A stretch of DNA of 64,000 bases from Streptomyces sp. TLI_105 (GCF_900105415.1 NZ_FNSM01000001.1:6759501-6823500), one strand, 5' to 3'; counted from the first letter of the stretch, positions 11,743 through 23,050 are shown. Program-made: numbers and translations. The notes: a model not told the origin generated them from the sequence alone.

Positions 11743-13872
11743 GTGAGCAGCGAGAACGAGAAGTCCGACGAGCCCGAGCAGCTCGCGCTCATCCGGGAGA
11801 CCGTCCGGAAGGCGAAGGTGCCGCGGGCCAAGCCGCGGACATGGCGGGGGGCCGCGCTGGCCAAGGAACTGCCGGTCGCGCGGGTCGTCGTGAACAAGGG
11901 GGCGCTCCACCTCGACCAGTTCTTCGACTACGCGGTCCCCGAGGAGCTGGACGAGGCCGCCCGGCCCGGAGTGCGGGTGCGGGTGCGGTTCGGGGCGGGG
12001 GCCCACCAGGTCAAGAACGGGCGGCGCGAGGGCGGGCGGCTCATCGACGGGTTCCTCGTCGAGCGGCGGGCCACATCGGACTACTCCGGGCCGCTGGCCG
12101 CGCTCGCCGACGTCGTCTCGCCCGAGCCGGTGCTCGGACCCGAGCTGCTCGGCCTCGCCCGGGCCGTCGCCGACCGGTACGCGGGCAGCCTCGCCGACGT
12201 GCTCCAGCTCGCCGTGCCGCCGCGCAGCGCCAAGGCGGAGGACCGGCCCTCGCCCGCGCCGCTGCCGCCGCCGAGGGCGCCGGAGCCGGGGAGCTGGACG
12301 CGGTACGAGCGAGGGCCGGCGTTCCTGGACTCCCTCGCGCGCGGCGGGACGCCCCGCGCCGTGTGGAACGCGCTGCCGGGGCCGTACTGGGCGCAGGAGA
12401 TCGCCCGCGCCGTCGCCGCCACCCTCGCCTCCGGACGCGGCGCGCTCGTCGTCGTCCCCGACGGGCGGGCCGCGGGCCGGGTCGACGCGGCGCTGACCGA
12501 GGTCCTGGGGGAGGGGCGGCACGCGCTGCTCACCGCCGAGGCGGGCCCCGAGAAGCGGTACGGGCAGTGGCTCGCCGTCCGGCGCGGTGCCGTGCGGGCC
12601 GTCGTCGGCACCCGGGCGGCCATGTTCGCGCCCGTGCGGGACCTGGGGCTCGCCGTCATCTGGGACGACGGCGACGGCAGCCACAGCGAACCGCACGCCC
12701 CGCAGCCCCACGCCCGCGAGGTGCTGCTGCTGCGCGCCGCCCACGACCGGTGCGCCTTCCTGCTCGGCTCCACCAGCTGCACCGTCGAGGCCGCACAGCT
12801 CGTCGAGTCCGGCTGGGCCCAGCCCCTCGTGGCCGGGCGCGACCAGGTGCGGGCCGCCGCGCCGCTCGTGCGGACCGTCGGCGACACCGACCTCGCCCGC
12901 GACGAGGCCGCGCGGGCCGCCCGACTGCCCACGCTCGCCTGGCAGGTGGTCCGGGAGGGCCTCAAGACCGGGCCGGTGCTCGTCCAGGTCCCCCGCCGGG
13001 GGTACGTGCCGAGGCTGGCCTGCGAGCGCTGCCGCACGCCCGCCCGCTGCCGGCACTGCGCCGGACCCCTGGAAGCCCCCGAGCAGCAGGAGCTGCGGTG
13101 CGGCTGGTGCGGCCGCGGCGCCCCCGACTGGCACTGCGTGGAGTGCGGCTCGACCCGCCTGCGGGCCCAGGTGGTCGGGGCCCGGCGGACCGCGGAGGAG
13201 CTCGGCCGGGCGTTCCCCGCCGTCCCGGTACGGACCTCCGGACGCGACCACGTCCTGGACAGCGTGCCCGGACGCCCCGCGCTCGTCGTCTCCACCCCCG
13301 GAGCCGAACCCGTGGCCGAGGGCGGCTACGCGGCCGCGCTGCTCCTCGACGGCTGGGCCATGCTCGGCCGGCCCGACCTGCGCGCGGGCGAGGAGGCGCT
13401 GCGCCGCTGGATCGACGCGGCCGCGCTGGTCCGCGGCCAGGCCGAGGGCGGCACCGTCGTCGTGGTCGCCGAACCGACCCTCCGGCCCGTCCAGGCGCTG
13501 GTCCGCTGGGACCCGGCCGGGCACGCCCGGCGGGAGCTGGCCGAGCGGGCCGAGCTGGGCTTCCCGCCGGTCTCCCGGATGGCCGCCGTGACCGGGCCGC
13601 CGGAAGCGGTCGAGGGCTTCCTCGCGGCGGCCGGACTCCCCGCCGACGCCGAGGTCCTCGGACCCGTGCCGCTGCCCGTCGTCCGCCCCGGCGGGCCCCG
13701 CAGGCCCGGCGACCCGCCGCCGGGCGAGCAGTGGGAACGGGCCCTGGTCAGGGTCCCGCCGGGCAGCGGCGCGGCCCTCGCGACCTCGCTCAAACAGACC
13801 CGGGCCGGGCGCCTCGCGCGGGGCGGCGGGGATCCGGTGCGGATCCGCGTGGACCCGCCGGACATCGGCTGA
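11743..13872 (+). CDS. priA: PriA-like primosomal protein, helicase motifs degenerate
   Basis: 709 residues from the GTG at 11743. The N-terminal PriA DNA-binding domain is clear (VARVVVNKGALHLDQFFDYAVPEEL, VRVRFGAG). The metal-binding region is retained, with eight cysteines in CERCRTPARCRHC, CGWCGRGAPDWHC and a following CVECGSTRL. The ATPase core is not: no GxGKT Walker A is seen where PriA has GVTGSGKT, and the DEEH box position reads WDDGDGSHSEP. Actinobacterial PriA proteins are known to be annotated as lacking detectable helicase domains, so this is probably a loading or scaffold protein for replication restart rather than a motor. Transcribed after metK, separated by a terminator. Confidence 0.9.
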   Translation: MSSENEKSDEPEQLALIRETVRKAKVPRAKPRTWRGAALAKELPVARVVVNKGALHLDQFFDYAVPEELDEAARPGVRVRVRFGAGAHQVKNGRREGGRLIDGFLVERRATSDYSGPLAALADVVSPEPVLGPELLGLARAVADRYAGSLADVLQLAVPPRSAKAEDRPSPAPLPPPRAPEPGSWTRYERGPAFLDSLARGGTPRAVWNALPGPYWAQEIARAVAATLASGRGALVVVPDGRAAGRVDAALTEVLGEGRHALLTAEAGPEKRYGQWLAVRRGAVRAVVGTRAAMFAPVRDLGLAVIWDDGDGSHSEPHAPQPHAREVLLLRAAHDRCAFLLGSTSCTVEAAQLVESGWAQPLVAGRDQVRAAAPLVRTVGDTDLARDEAARAARLPTLAWQVVREGLKTGPVLVQVPRRGYVPRLACERCRTPARCRHCAGPLEAPEQQELRCGWCGRGAPDWHCVECGSTRLRAQVVGARRTAEELGRAFPAVPVRTSGRDHVLDSVPGRPALVVSTPGAEPVAEGGYAAALLLDGWAMLGRPDLRAGEEALRRWIDAAALVRGQAEGGTVVVVAEPTLRPVQALVRWDPAGHARRELAERAELGFPPVSRMAAVTGPPEAVEGFLAAAGLPADAEVLGPVPLPVVRPGGPRRPGDPPPGEQWERALVRVPPGSGAALATSLKQTRAGRLARGGGDPVRIRVDPPDIG

Positions 13873-13889
13873 CGGGGCCCCACGAACGC

Positions 13890-13925
13890 CACGGCCGCCC
13901 GTCCCCGGTGGGGCGGGCGGCCGTG
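13890..13925. terminator. Hairpin between convergent priA and HTH gene
   Basis: Arms 13890-13906 and 13910-13925 pair over 16 bp with one bulged T and a 3-base loop. It lies 18 bases after priA and 14 before the end of the minus-strand gene, so it can act in both directions. Confidence 0.8.
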
Positions 13926-13938
13926 CGGCGCTCGGCGG

Positions 13939-14457
13939 TCAGACGTTGCGCGGGCCGGGGAAGGCCGAAGGGCGCGGGTCCTCGCGGAGGGCGGAGCTGC
14001 CCGAGGTGGGCTGCGGCGGCATCGAACGGGCGGCGGGGACCGAGGGGAGCGCGCGGGCCACGCCCGGCTCCACCGAGTGGTCCTGGTCCACGGCCACGCC
14101 CGGCTGGGGGGCGCGCCGGGCGCCGTAGCGGCGGTGGACGGCCTGCTTGGTGACCCCGAGCGCGGAACCCACCGCGTCCCAGGAGAACCCGAGCGAGCGG
14201 TCGAAGTCGACCGCCGCGGTCACCAGGGTCTCGACGCTGTCCCGCAGCTCCTGGGCGAGGCGTACGGTCGGGGCGGGCGCGCGCCCGTAGACGACGAAGC
14301 CCGTGGACGGGCCGGAGCGGCGAGGGCGGTAGACATTGCCCAGCTGGGCCGTGAGCGTGCGCAGTGCGTCCACCTGCCGCCGGACCCGCTCGATGTCCCG
14401 CACCAACAGATGCAGACTTGCCCGGGCTTGGGCGTCGTGGGTTGCGTGGTCGGCCAT
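13939..14457 (-). CDS. Small helix-turn-helix DNA-binding protein
   Basis: 172 residues; the ATG at 14457 has GAGAGG 8 bases upstream. The N-terminal helix (about 11-45) is rich in Arg and Leu and could be a dimerising helix. A helix-turn-helix is evident at about 108-130: [22 protein letters not shown]. The C-terminal 45 residues are Pro/Ser/Ala-rich and probably disordered. No sensor domain is visible. It is transcribed away from fmt, and the 229-base gap between the two starts contains an inverted repeat GGTCAA (14523-14528) / TTGACC (14535-14540) that could be an operator. Target and signal are unknown. Confidence 0.8.
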   Translation of the reverse strand: MADHATHDAQARASLHLLVRDIERVRRQVDALRTLTAQLGNVYRPRRSGPSTGFVVYGRAPAPTVRLAQELRDSVETLVTAAVDFDRSLGFSWDAVGSALGVTKQAVHRRYGARRAPQPGVAVDQDHSVEPGVARALPSVPAARSMPPQPTSGSSALREDPRPSAFPGPRNV

Positions 14458-14686
14458 GTGAAAGCCTCTCGAACCGGCGTTTAAGGGGGCGGGTCGCGGA
14501 GGGGGGAACAGCGACCCGATTCGGTCAATCTCTCTTGACCAACGCGCCACCGGGAGTTGGGTCACGCTGCGGGGGCGTACACGCATATGCGCGGGGCGCT
14601 CGTCCTCCCGTACGCCCCCTCCGCCCCAGCCGCCTAGACTGGTGCGCTGCCCGCAACGCCCCCGGAGAGACAGGCAGTCGCCACCC

Positions 14687-15619
14687 ATGAAGCTCGTCTT
14701 CGCAGGCACCCCCGAGGTCGCCGTTCCCGCCCTGGACGCCCTGCTCGCCTCCGGGCGGCACGAGGTGGCCGCCGTGGTCACCCGGCCGGACGCCCCGGCG
14801 GGGCGCGGCCGGCGGCTCGTCGCCAGCCCGGTCGCCCAGCGGGCCGAGGAGGCGGGCATCGAGGTCCTGAAGCCGGCCAGGCCGCGCGACGAGGAGTTCC
14901 TCGCCCGGCTGCGGGAGATCGCGCCGGACTGCTGCCCGGTCGTCGCGTACGGCGCGCTGCTGCCCAAGGTCGCGCTCGACATCCCCGCCCGCGGCTGGGT
15001 CAACCTGCACTTCTCGCTGCTGCCCGCCTGGCGGGGCGCGGCGCCCGTCCAGCACTCCCTGATGGCCGGCGACCAGGTGACGGGCGCCTCCACCTTCCTC
15101 ATCGAGGAGGGCCTCGACTCCGGCCCGGTCTACGGCGTCGTCACCGAGGACGTCCGCCCGACCGACACCAGCGGCGACCTGCTCACCCGGCTCGCCTTCG
15201 CGGGCGCCGGACTGCTCGCCGCGACCATGGACGGCATCGAGGACGGCACGCTCCAGGCCGTCCCGCAGCCGGTCGAGGGCGTCACCCTCGCCCCGAAGAT
15301 CCAGGTCGAGGACGCCCACGTCGACTTCGCCGCCCCGGCGCTCCGGGTGGACCGCGTGGTCCGCGGCTGCACCCCGGCCCCCGGCGCCTGGACCGTCTTC
15401 CGCGGCGAACGCCTCAAGCTGATCCAGGTCACCCCCCTCCCGGACCGCACCGACCTCGCCCCGGGCGAGCTCTCCGTCGGCAAGAACAACGTGTACGCGG
15501 GCACCGGCTCGTACGCCGTGGAACTGCTCTGGGTCCAGCCCCAGGGCAAGAAGCCCATGAAGGCCGCCGACTGGGCCCGGGGCGTCCGGATCGCCCCGGG
15601 CGAGCGGCTGGGGGCGTAG
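14687..15619 (+). CDS. fmt: Methionyl-tRNA formyltransferase
   Basis: 310 residues. It formylates initiator Met-tRNA using 10-formyltetrahydrofolate. The N-terminal Rossmann-type domain begins [20 protein letters not shown], and the catalytic segment with Asn-His-Asp character reads [21 protein letters not shown]. The C-terminal OB-fold tRNA-binding domain covers about 205-310. The internal ATG at 14687 is chosen because it gives the universal N-terminus. rsmB follows 77 bases later, a widespread fmt-rsmB pairing. A TAGACT hexamer at 14635-14640 could be its -10. Confidence 0.97.
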   Translation: MKLVFAGTPEVAVPALDALLASGRHEVAAVVTRPDAPAGRGRRLVASPVAQRAEEAGIEVLKPARPRDEEFLARLREIAPDCCPVVAYGALLPKVALDIPARGWVNLHFSLLPAWRGAAPVQHSLMAGDQVTGASTFLIEEGLDSGPVYGVVTEDVRPTDTSGDLLTRLAFAGAGLLAATMDGIEDGTLQAVPQPVEGVTLAPKIQVEDAHVDFAAPALRVDRVVRGCTPAPGAWTVFRGERLKLIQVTPLPDRTDLAPGELSVGKNNVYAGTGSYAVELLWVQPQGKKPMKAADWARGVRIAPGERLGA

Positions 15620-15696
15620 GGCGCGGGGCGCGGGCGGCTCCGCGGGAGACGTAGGCTGGGAGCGTTCGACCCCTCATTTCGTCACGCGGAGCACCT

Positions 15697-17109
15697 TTGA
15701 GCGAGCAGGCACGTCGCCGTCCCCACAAGCCCTACCGGCGGCCCCAGAAGGACCCCGTCCGGATGCTCGCCTTCGAGGCGCTGAGGGCGGTGGACGAGCG
15801 GGACGCCTACGCGAACCTGGTGCTGCCGCCGCTGCTCAGGAAGGCCCGGGAGAAGGGCGACTTCGACGGGCGGGACGCGGCGCTGGCGACCGAGCTCGTC
15901 TACGGGACGCTGCGCCGCCAGGGCACGTACGACGCGATCATCTCGGCCTGCATCGACCGGCCGCTGCGCGAGGTCGACCCGCCCGTGCTCGACGTCCTCT
16001 CGCTCGGCGCCCACCAGCTCCTGGGCACCCGGATCCCGACCCACGCCGCCGTCTCCGCCAGCGTCGAGCTGGCCCGGGTGGTGCTCGGCGACGGGCGCGC
16101 CAAGTTCGTGAACGCCGTGCTGCGGAAGATCTCGCAGCAGGACCTCGACGCCTGGGTGGAGCAGGTCGCCCCGCCGTACGACGAGGACGCCGAGGACCAC
16201 CTCGCCGTCGTCCACTCGCACCCCCGCTGGGTCGTCTCCGCGCTGTGGGACGCCCTGGGCGGCGGCCGCGCGGGGATCGAGAGCCTGCTGGAGGCCGACA
16301 ACGAGCGGCCCGAGGTCACCCTCGTCGCCCGGCCCGGCCGGGTCACGACCGAGGAGCTGGCCGCCACGGCCGAGACCGAGCCCGGCCGCTGGTCGCCGTA
16401 CGCCCTGCGGATGGCCGAGGGCGGCGAGCCCGGCGCCATCGAGGCGGTCAAGGAGGGCCGGGCCGGCGTCCAGGACGAGGGCAGCCAGCTCGTCGCGATC
16501 GCCCTCGCCGACGCGCCCCTGGAGGGCTCCGACACCCGCTGGCTCGACGGCTGCGCGGGACCCGGCGGCAAGGCCGCGCTGCTCGCCGCGCTCGCCTCCG
16601 AGCGGGGCGCGACGCTCCTCGCCTCCGAGAAGCAGCCGCACCGTGCCCGCCTCGTCGAGCGCGCCCTCGCCGGCAACCCCGGCCCCTACCAGGTGATCGC
16701 CGCCGACGGCACCCGCCCGCCGTGGCGCCCCGGCTCCTTCGACCGGGTCCTCATGGACGTGCCGTGCTCGGGCCTCGGCGCCCTGCGCCGCCGCCCCGAG
16801 GCCCGCTGGCGCCGCCGCCCCGAGGACCTGGACGGCTTCGGCCCGCTCCAGCGCGCCCTGCTCACCGAGGCGCTCGGCGCGGTGCGGGTCGGGGGCGTGG
16901 TGGGGTACGCGACCTGCTCGCCGCACCTCGCCGAGACCCGGGTGGTCGTCGACGACGCCCTCAAGAAGGTGGGCGGCGCCGAGCTGATCGACGCCCGCCC
17001 GCTGCTGCCCGGCGTCCCGGAGCTCGGTGACGGCCCGGACGTCCAGCTGTGGCCGCATCTGCACGGTACGGACGCCATGTATCTGGCGCTGCTGCGCCGG
17101 ACCGCCTGA
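15697..17109 (+). CDS. rsmB: 16S rRNA (cytosine-967-C5)-methyltransferase
   Basis: 470 residues from a TTG start with GGAG five bases upstream. It methylates C967 of 16S rRNA. The N-terminal NusB-like RNA-binding domain (about 20-160) contains ELVYGTLRRQGTYDAII. The C-terminal SAM-dependent domain has WLDGCAGPGGKAALLAAL (SAM binding), motif IV with Pro-Cys in MDVPCSGLGALRRRPE, and the catalytic Cys in GYATCSPHLAETR. Both cysteines of the m5C mechanism are present. It is in the same orientation as fmt and is followed 150 bases later by rpe. The basic N-terminus (ARRRPHKPYRRPQK) fits RNA binding. Confidence 0.95.
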   Translation: MSEQARRRPHKPYRRPQKDPVRMLAFEALRAVDERDAYANLVLPPLLRKAREKGDFDGRDAALATELVYGTLRRQGTYDAIISACIDRPLREVDPPVLDVLSLGAHQLLGTRIPTHAAVSASVELARVVLGDGRAKFVNAVLRKISQQDLDAWVEQVAPPYDEDAEDHLAVVHSHPRWVVSALWDALGGGRAGIESLLEADNERPEVTLVARPGRVTTEELAATAETEPGRWSPYALRMAEGGEPGAIEAVKEGRAGVQDEGSQLVAIALADAPLEGSDTRWLDGCAGPGGKAALLAALASERGATLLASEKQPHRARLVERALAGNPGPYQVIAADGTRPPWRPGSFDRVLMDVPCSGLGALRRRPEARWRRRPEDLDGFGPLQRALLTEALGAVRVGGVVGYATCSPHLAETRVVVDDALKKVGGAELIDARPLLPGVPELGDGPDVQLWPHLHGTDAMYLALLRRTA

Positions 17110-17259
17110 GTTCCGGTCGTCCGACCGTTCGATCGCCCGACCGCAATCTCCCGGTCTGTACGGGTCCCGGACTCGTCGCTTCGTACCGAAATTGGTCTGG
17201 ACCGGATCCGAAACCGCTCAGCGGCAAAGAAGTGCCCAAGAACGTGGGAGGCTTGGCTC

Positions 17260-17943
17260 ATGGCGCAGATCAACCCCAGCATCCTGTCCGCGGACTTCGC
17301 CCGGCTCGCCGATGAGGCGAAGGCCGTCGGCGGCGCGGACTGGCTGCACGTCGACGTGATGGACAACCACTTCGTCCCCAACCTGACGCTGGGCGTCCCG
17401 ATCGTGGAGTCGCTGGCCCGTGCGACGGACACCCCGCTCGACTGCCACCTGATGATCGAGGACCCCGACCGCTGGGCCCCGCAGTACGTGGAGGCGGGCG
17501 CCGGCTCGGTGACCTTCCACGTCGAGGCCGCCGCGGCGCCGGTCCGGCTCGCCCGGGAGATCCGGGCCAAGGGCGCGCGCGCCTCGATGGCGCTCAAGCC
17601 GGCCACGCCCATCGAGCCGTACGAGGACCTGCTCCCCGAGCTCGACATGCTGCTCATCATGACCGTCGAGCCCGGCTTCGGCGGTCAGGCCTTCCTCGAC
17701 ATCATGCTCCCCAAGATCCGCCGGACCCGGGAACTGATCTCCAAGCACGGTCTGGAGCTGTGGCTCCAGGTCGACGGCGGGGTCGCCGAGTCCACGATCG
17801 AGCGGTGCGCCGAGGCCGGCGCCGACGTCTTCGTCGCGGGTTCCGCGGTGTACGGAGCGGCGGATCCGGCCGCGGCCGTCGCCTCGCTCAGGGCCCGCGC
17901 CGAGGCCGCGACCGCCTCCGCCGCGTGGGCGTGTGGCCACTGA
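17260..17943 (+). CDS. rpe: Ribulose-phosphate 3-epimerase
   Basis: 227 residues; GGGAGG lies 8 bases before the ATG. It interconverts ribulose 5-phosphate and xylulose 5-phosphate in the pentose phosphate pathway. The TIM barrel shows the family signatures: [33 protein letters not shown] (metal/catalytic Asp), [25 protein letters not shown] and VDGGVAEST (second catalytic Asp). The regulator downstream is of a sugar-phosphate-sensing type, which fits a pentose-phosphate context, though co-transcription is not shown. Confidence 0.97.
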   Translation: MAQINPSILSADFARLADEAKAVGGADWLHVDVMDNHFVPNLTLGVPIVESLARATDTPLDCHLMIEDPDRWAPQYVEAGAGSVTFHVEAAAAPVRLAREIRAKGARASMALKPATPIEPYEDLLPELDMLLIMTVEPGFGGQAFLDIMLPKIRRTRELISKHGLELWLQVDGGVAESTIERCAEAGADVFVAGSAVYGAADPAAAVASLRARAEAATASAAWACGH

Positions 17944-18077
17944 GCCACCGGTGGATGAACGCGGCCCGTCGGGCCGCCGACAGGACTGATCAGGGCCCGC
18001 CGGATCTGACAGGATGAACGGCGAGTCCAGAGTGTGAACGACATCGGTATGTGACTTCCGTACGTGAACAGCGGTAC

Positions 18078-19127
18078 ATGAACAGCAGTGAGGAGATCGC
18101 GGTGGCGGGTATGTCGGCGGGACGGTCAGCCCTGCGGATGGGCCCCGCGGAGCTGGTGCAGGCGGCGGCCATGGCCCGCCGCTTCTACCTCGAGGGCAAG
18201 TCCAAGATCCAGATCGCCGAGGAGTTCGGCGTGAGCCGCTTCAAGGTGGCCCGGGTCCTGGAGACCGCCCTGGAGCGCGACCTCGTGCGGATCGAGATCC
18301 GCGTACCGGCCGAGCTGGACGCCGAGCGCTCCGACGCGCTCCGTGCCCGCTACGGGCTCCGCCACGCCGTCGTCGTCGAGTCCCCGACGGAGGGCGACGA
18401 CGAGTCGCCCGACCCGGAGAACCTCGGCGAGGTCGCGGCCGACCTGCTCGGCGAACTCGTCACCGAGGGCGACGTCCTCGGCCTGGCCTGGGGCCGCTCC
18501 ACCATCCACATGGCGGCGGCCCTCGACCGGCTGCCCCCTTGCACGGTCGTCCAGCTCACCGGGGTGTACGACGCCGGGACCGCCGAGCGCGGCTCCGTCG
18601 AGGCCGTGCGGCGCGCCGCCCAGGTCTCCGGCGGCGAGGCCCACCCCATCTACGCGCCCATGCTGCTGCCCGACCCGGCGACCGCGGCCGCGCTGCGCAG
18701 CCAGACCGGCATCGCGCGGGCCTTCGAGTACTTCGACAAGGTCACCGTCGCCTGCGTCTCCATCGGCTCCTGGGAGCCGGGCATCTCGACCGTCCACGAC
18801 ATGCTCTCCGACGCCGAGCGAGCCCACTACGCCTCGCTGGGCGTCGCCGCCGAGATGTCCGCGCACCTCTTCGACACCGAGGGGCGCCGGGTCGGCCGCG
18901 ACCTCGGCGAGCGCTGCATCACCGTCGAGGCGGACCGGCTGCGCCGGATCCCCGAGGTCGTGGCGATCGCCGGCGGCCAGCGCAAGGCCGCCGCGATCGG
19001 AGCGGTGCTCCGCTCCGGACTCGTCACCAGCCTGGTCACCGACCGCGCCGCCGCGGACTACCTGCTCACCGAGTCCAGCCCGGGCACGCACCCGGCGCTC
19101 GAGCGCAGGGACCCCGACGGCAGCTGA
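18078..19127 (+). CDS. SorC/DeoR-type sugar-binding transcriptional regulator
   Basis: 349 residues from the ATG at 18078. A GTG at 18102 is better placed behind a GAGGAG at 18090-18095 and is a serious alternative start. The N-terminal HTH reads ARRFYLEGKSKIQIAEEFGVSRFKVARVLE (about 30-60). The C-terminal effector domain has the phosphosugar-isomerase-like fold of SorC regulators, with GLAWGRSTIHMAAAL and a ligand loop around SIGSWEPGIST, and it ends with VAIAGGQRKAAAIGAVLRSGLV. Such proteins sense sugar phosphates. It lies 134 bases after rpe, so control of pentose-phosphate genes is plausible but not shown. Confidence 0.88.
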   Translation: MNSSEEIAVAGMSAGRSALRMGPAELVQAAAMARRFYLEGKSKIQIAEEFGVSRFKVARVLETALERDLVRIEIRVPAELDAERSDALRARYGLRHAVVVESPTEGDDESPDPENLGEVAADLLGELVTEGDVLGLAWGRSTIHMAAALDRLPPCTVVQLTGVYDAGTAERGSVEAVRRAAQVSGGEAHPIYAPMLLPDPATAAALRSQTGIARAFEYFDKVTVACVSIGSWEPGISTVHDMLSDAERAHYASLGVAAEMSAHLFDTEGRRVGRDLGERCITVEADRLRRIPEVVAIAGGQRKAAAIGAVLRSGLVTSLVTDRAAADYLLTESSPGTHPALERRDPDGS

Positions 19128-19182
19128 GCGAAGCCGCACGGCGGCAGGGGCCGGAGCCATCCCGTGACGGTATGTTCGGGCC

Positions 19183-19600
19183 ATGCTGCTCCGGCCCCTG
19201 CGCGTGCTCCTCGCGCTCGTCCTCGCCGTCTTCCTGGCCGGCTGCTCCTCGGCGGGCGGCGGCGCCGCCCCCACGGCCCGGGCCCCGACCCGTACGACCG
19301 CGGCCGCGTCCACCGGCACCTCGGGGCTGCCCACCGTACGGGCGTCGGAGCTGCCTCCCGAGGCGCGCAGGACGCTCGACCTCATCGCGCGCGGCGGCCC
19401 CTTCCCGTACGCCAAGGACGGCGCCGTCTTCTCGAACTTCGAGCGCGTCCTGCCCCGGCGCGCACGCGGGTACTACCACGAGTACACGGTGAGGACCCCC
19501 GGCGAGCGCGACCGGGGCGCCCGGCGCATCGTCACCGGACGGAGCGGGGAGACGTACTACACGGACGACCACTACGAGACGTTCCGGGAGGTGGTCGCGG

Positions 19601-19614
<14 letters not shown>
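19183..19614 (+). CDS. Secreted guanyl-specific ribonuclease (RNase Sa/T1 family), lipoprotein-like
   Basis: 143 residues. The N-terminus is a signal peptide ending in a lipobox (VFLAGCSS, Cys at about residue 22), then an Ala/Thr-rich linker to about residue 45. The rest is a compact microbial ribonuclease domain: LPPEARRTLDLIARGGPFPYAKDG, then the catalytic trio as in RNase Sa: Glu in YYHEYTV, Arg in GARRIVTG, His in DDHYETF. It should cleave RNA 3' of guanosine outside the membrane. Its last 14 bases overlap a barstar-like inhibitor gene, the expected partner. The lipid anchor would keep the nuclease at the cell surface, unlike freely secreted RNase Sa. Confidence 0.88.
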
Positions 19615-21477
<1,863 letters not shown>

Positions 21478-21501
21478 TCGCTCGCTGCCGTACGCCGTAT
21501 G

Positions 21502-21541
21502 CCGTGGGCCCCCGGGGAGACCTCTTCCCGGGGGCCCACGG
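21502..21541 (+). terminator. Terminator after guaB1
   Basis: Perfect 15-bp stem CCGTGGGCCCCCGGG (21502-21516) with 21527-21541, 10-base loop, 24 bases after the guaB1 stop. The next gene is convergent and its stop lies 26 bases further on, so it may work in both directions. Confidence 0.85.
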
Positions 21542-21567
21542 CGTTCCGGCCGCTTCCGGAGGCCGGG

Positions 21568-22392
21568 TCAGGCGGGGTCGCTTCGTACCGTGGTGACGGC
21601 AAGCGTGGCGTAGTGCATCGTGAACCTGCCCCCTGCCGCGTCGATGGCCGCGCCGACGCCTGTCAGCACTTCCGCGAGTGCGGCCTGCGGGAGCCGGGTG
21701 AAGGCGCCCTGGGTGGGCAGCTGATCCAGCCACTCGTCCCGGGTGTAGACCCGTTCCCAGTCGAACCGCCACTGCTCGGGGTCGGCGTACCCGTCCGCCT
21801 TCCTTACCCCGGCGACCGCCTTGCCGCACAGCGCCGCGTACGCGTCCACGGCCGACACCGCCCCCTGCCGTGCGGCGAGCGAGTCGGGCACGACCCGGCG
21901 ATAGACCTCGGCGACCGCCTCCGCCACGTCGGGCTGGGGCCGGCCCGCGTTCCAGAAGAGGGCGAGCACACCGTGGGGACGCAGGGCCTGTGCCGCCTTG
22001 GCGGCTCCGGCGACCGGGTCCACCCAGTGCCAGGTCTGTCCGGAGACGACGGCGTCGAACCGCCGGCCTGCCGGATCCCAGGTCTCGAACGCCGCCACCT
22101 CGACGTCGAGTCCACGCCGGCGTGCCAGGTCGGCCATGCGGGCGTCGACGTCGACGCCGAGCACCCGGCATCCGGCCGCTGCGAACTGCCGGGCCACGAT
22201 GCCGGTGCCGCAGCCGACGTCCAGGACGTCGCGGCCGGGTGCGACGGTGAGGATCCGGTCCACCAGCGCTGTGGGGTAGCCGGGGCGAGCCCGGTCATAG
22301 CGTTCGGCATCCGAACCGAACGACTCCGCCACCTGTCGGTTCTCATGAGATGCGGGCGGGCGAGGAGCTCGCTCCGGCGGTAGAGTGGGCAT
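21568..22392 (-). CDS. Class I SAM-dependent methyltransferase
   Basis: 274 residues. The SAM-binding motif I is VLDVGCGTGIVARQF (about 56-70), followed by an acidic strand (VLGVDVDARM) and the post-I segment FDAVVSGQTWHWVDP. It resembles methyltransferase type 11 proteins starting NRQVAESFGSDAERYDRARPGYP. The substrate cannot be told. The best ATG (22392) lies inside the palindromic operator shared with the divergent TetR gene and has no Shine-Dalgarno, so translation may be leaderless and tightly shut when the operator is occupied. It is probably the TetR protein's target. Confidence 0.85.
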   Translation of the reverse strand: MPTLPPERAPRPPASHENRQVAESFGSDAERYDRARPGYPTALVDRILTVAPGRDVLDVGCGTGIVARQFAAAGCRVLGVDVDARMADLARRRGLDVEVAAFETWDPAGRRFDAVVSGQTWHWVDPVAGAAKAAQALRPHGVLALFWNAGRPQPDVAEAVAEVYRRVVPDSLAARQGAVSAVDAYAALCGKAVAGVRKADGYADPEQWRFDWERVYTRDEWLDQLPTQGAFTRLPQAALAEVLTGVGAAIDAAGGRFTMHYATLAVTTVRSDPA

Positions 22393-22422
22393 GTGCCCAC
22401 TATTAGTGGGCACATGCCCACT
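22384..22422. promoter_or_regulatory. Palindromic operator between methyltransferase and tetR
   Basis: Two 18-bp near-palindromes, 22384-22401 (AGTGGGCATGTGCCCACT) and 22405-22422, are exact reverse complements of each other and are separated by ATT. The whole 39-bp block is therefore one perfect inverted repeat made of two self-complementary halves. It sits between divergent genes, one encoding a TetR-type regulator, and covers the methyltransferase start codon. This is the layout of an autoregulatory operator, possibly for two dimers. Confidence 0.8.
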
Positions 22423-22465
22423 CGTCAATCCGGACGGGCCGGTCGAGAAGGCGAGGAGACGTAAG

Positions 22466-23050
22466 GTGCCCACGGGAGTAGCCCTCCACGACGTACGCGG
22501 CCAATTGTTCGATGCTGCTGAACGCGTACTGGTCCGGGAGGGGCCGAGCGCGCTCACCAGCCGGGCGGTCACCCTGGAGGCGGGCTGCGCCAAGGGCGTC
22601 CTGCACCGGCACTTCGCGGACTTCGACGACTTCCTCGCCGAGCTCGTACGGGACCGCGTCGCCCGTATCGACGGTCATGCCGCCGCCCTGCGCGAGTCCG
22701 CCGGAACCGGCACCGTCACCGACAACCTCACCCGGGTGCTGCCGGACCTGTTCGATCCGGTCGCGGTGGCGGTCGTCAGCCTCGTCACCTCCCGGGACGG
22801 CCTGCGCGCCCGACTGCGCGAGGCCAGGCCCGTCGGTGTCCCGATCCTGACCGATGCCGCGACCGCGATCGCCTCCTACCTCACGGCCGAGCGCGAACTC
22901 GGCCGCATCGCCGAGGACGCCGACGTCGGCACCCTCGCTCCCACCCTCATCGGCGCCGCGCACATGCTGTTCGCCGACCGGCAAGGCGTCCCGCCCGAGG
23001 CCGAAGACATCGGCAAGGTCGTGAACGCGGTCATCGCCGGCGTCCGGTGA
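22466..23050 (+). CDS. TetR-family transcriptional regulator
   Basis: 194 residues from the GTG at 22466, which has GAGGAG 7-12 bases upstream. The N-terminal HTH is typical: RGQLFDAAERVLVREGPSALTSRAVTLEAGCAKGVLHRHFADFDDFLAEL (about 13-62). The helical ligand-binding C-terminal domain has no recognisable ligand signature. It diverges from the methyltransferase gene across a perfect 39-bp palindrome, so repression of both genes with release by a small molecule is likely. The ligand may be what the methyltransferase modifies, which is inference only. Confidence 0.9.
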   Translation: MPTGVALHDVRGQLFDAAERVLVREGPSALTSRAVTLEAGCAKGVLHRHFADFDDFLAELVRDRVARIDGHAAALRESAGTGTVTDNLTRVLPDLFDPVAVAVVSLVTSRDGLRARLREARPVGVPILTDAATAIASYLTAERELGRIAEDADVGTLAPTLIGAAHMLFADRQGVPPEAEDIGKVVNAVIAGVR

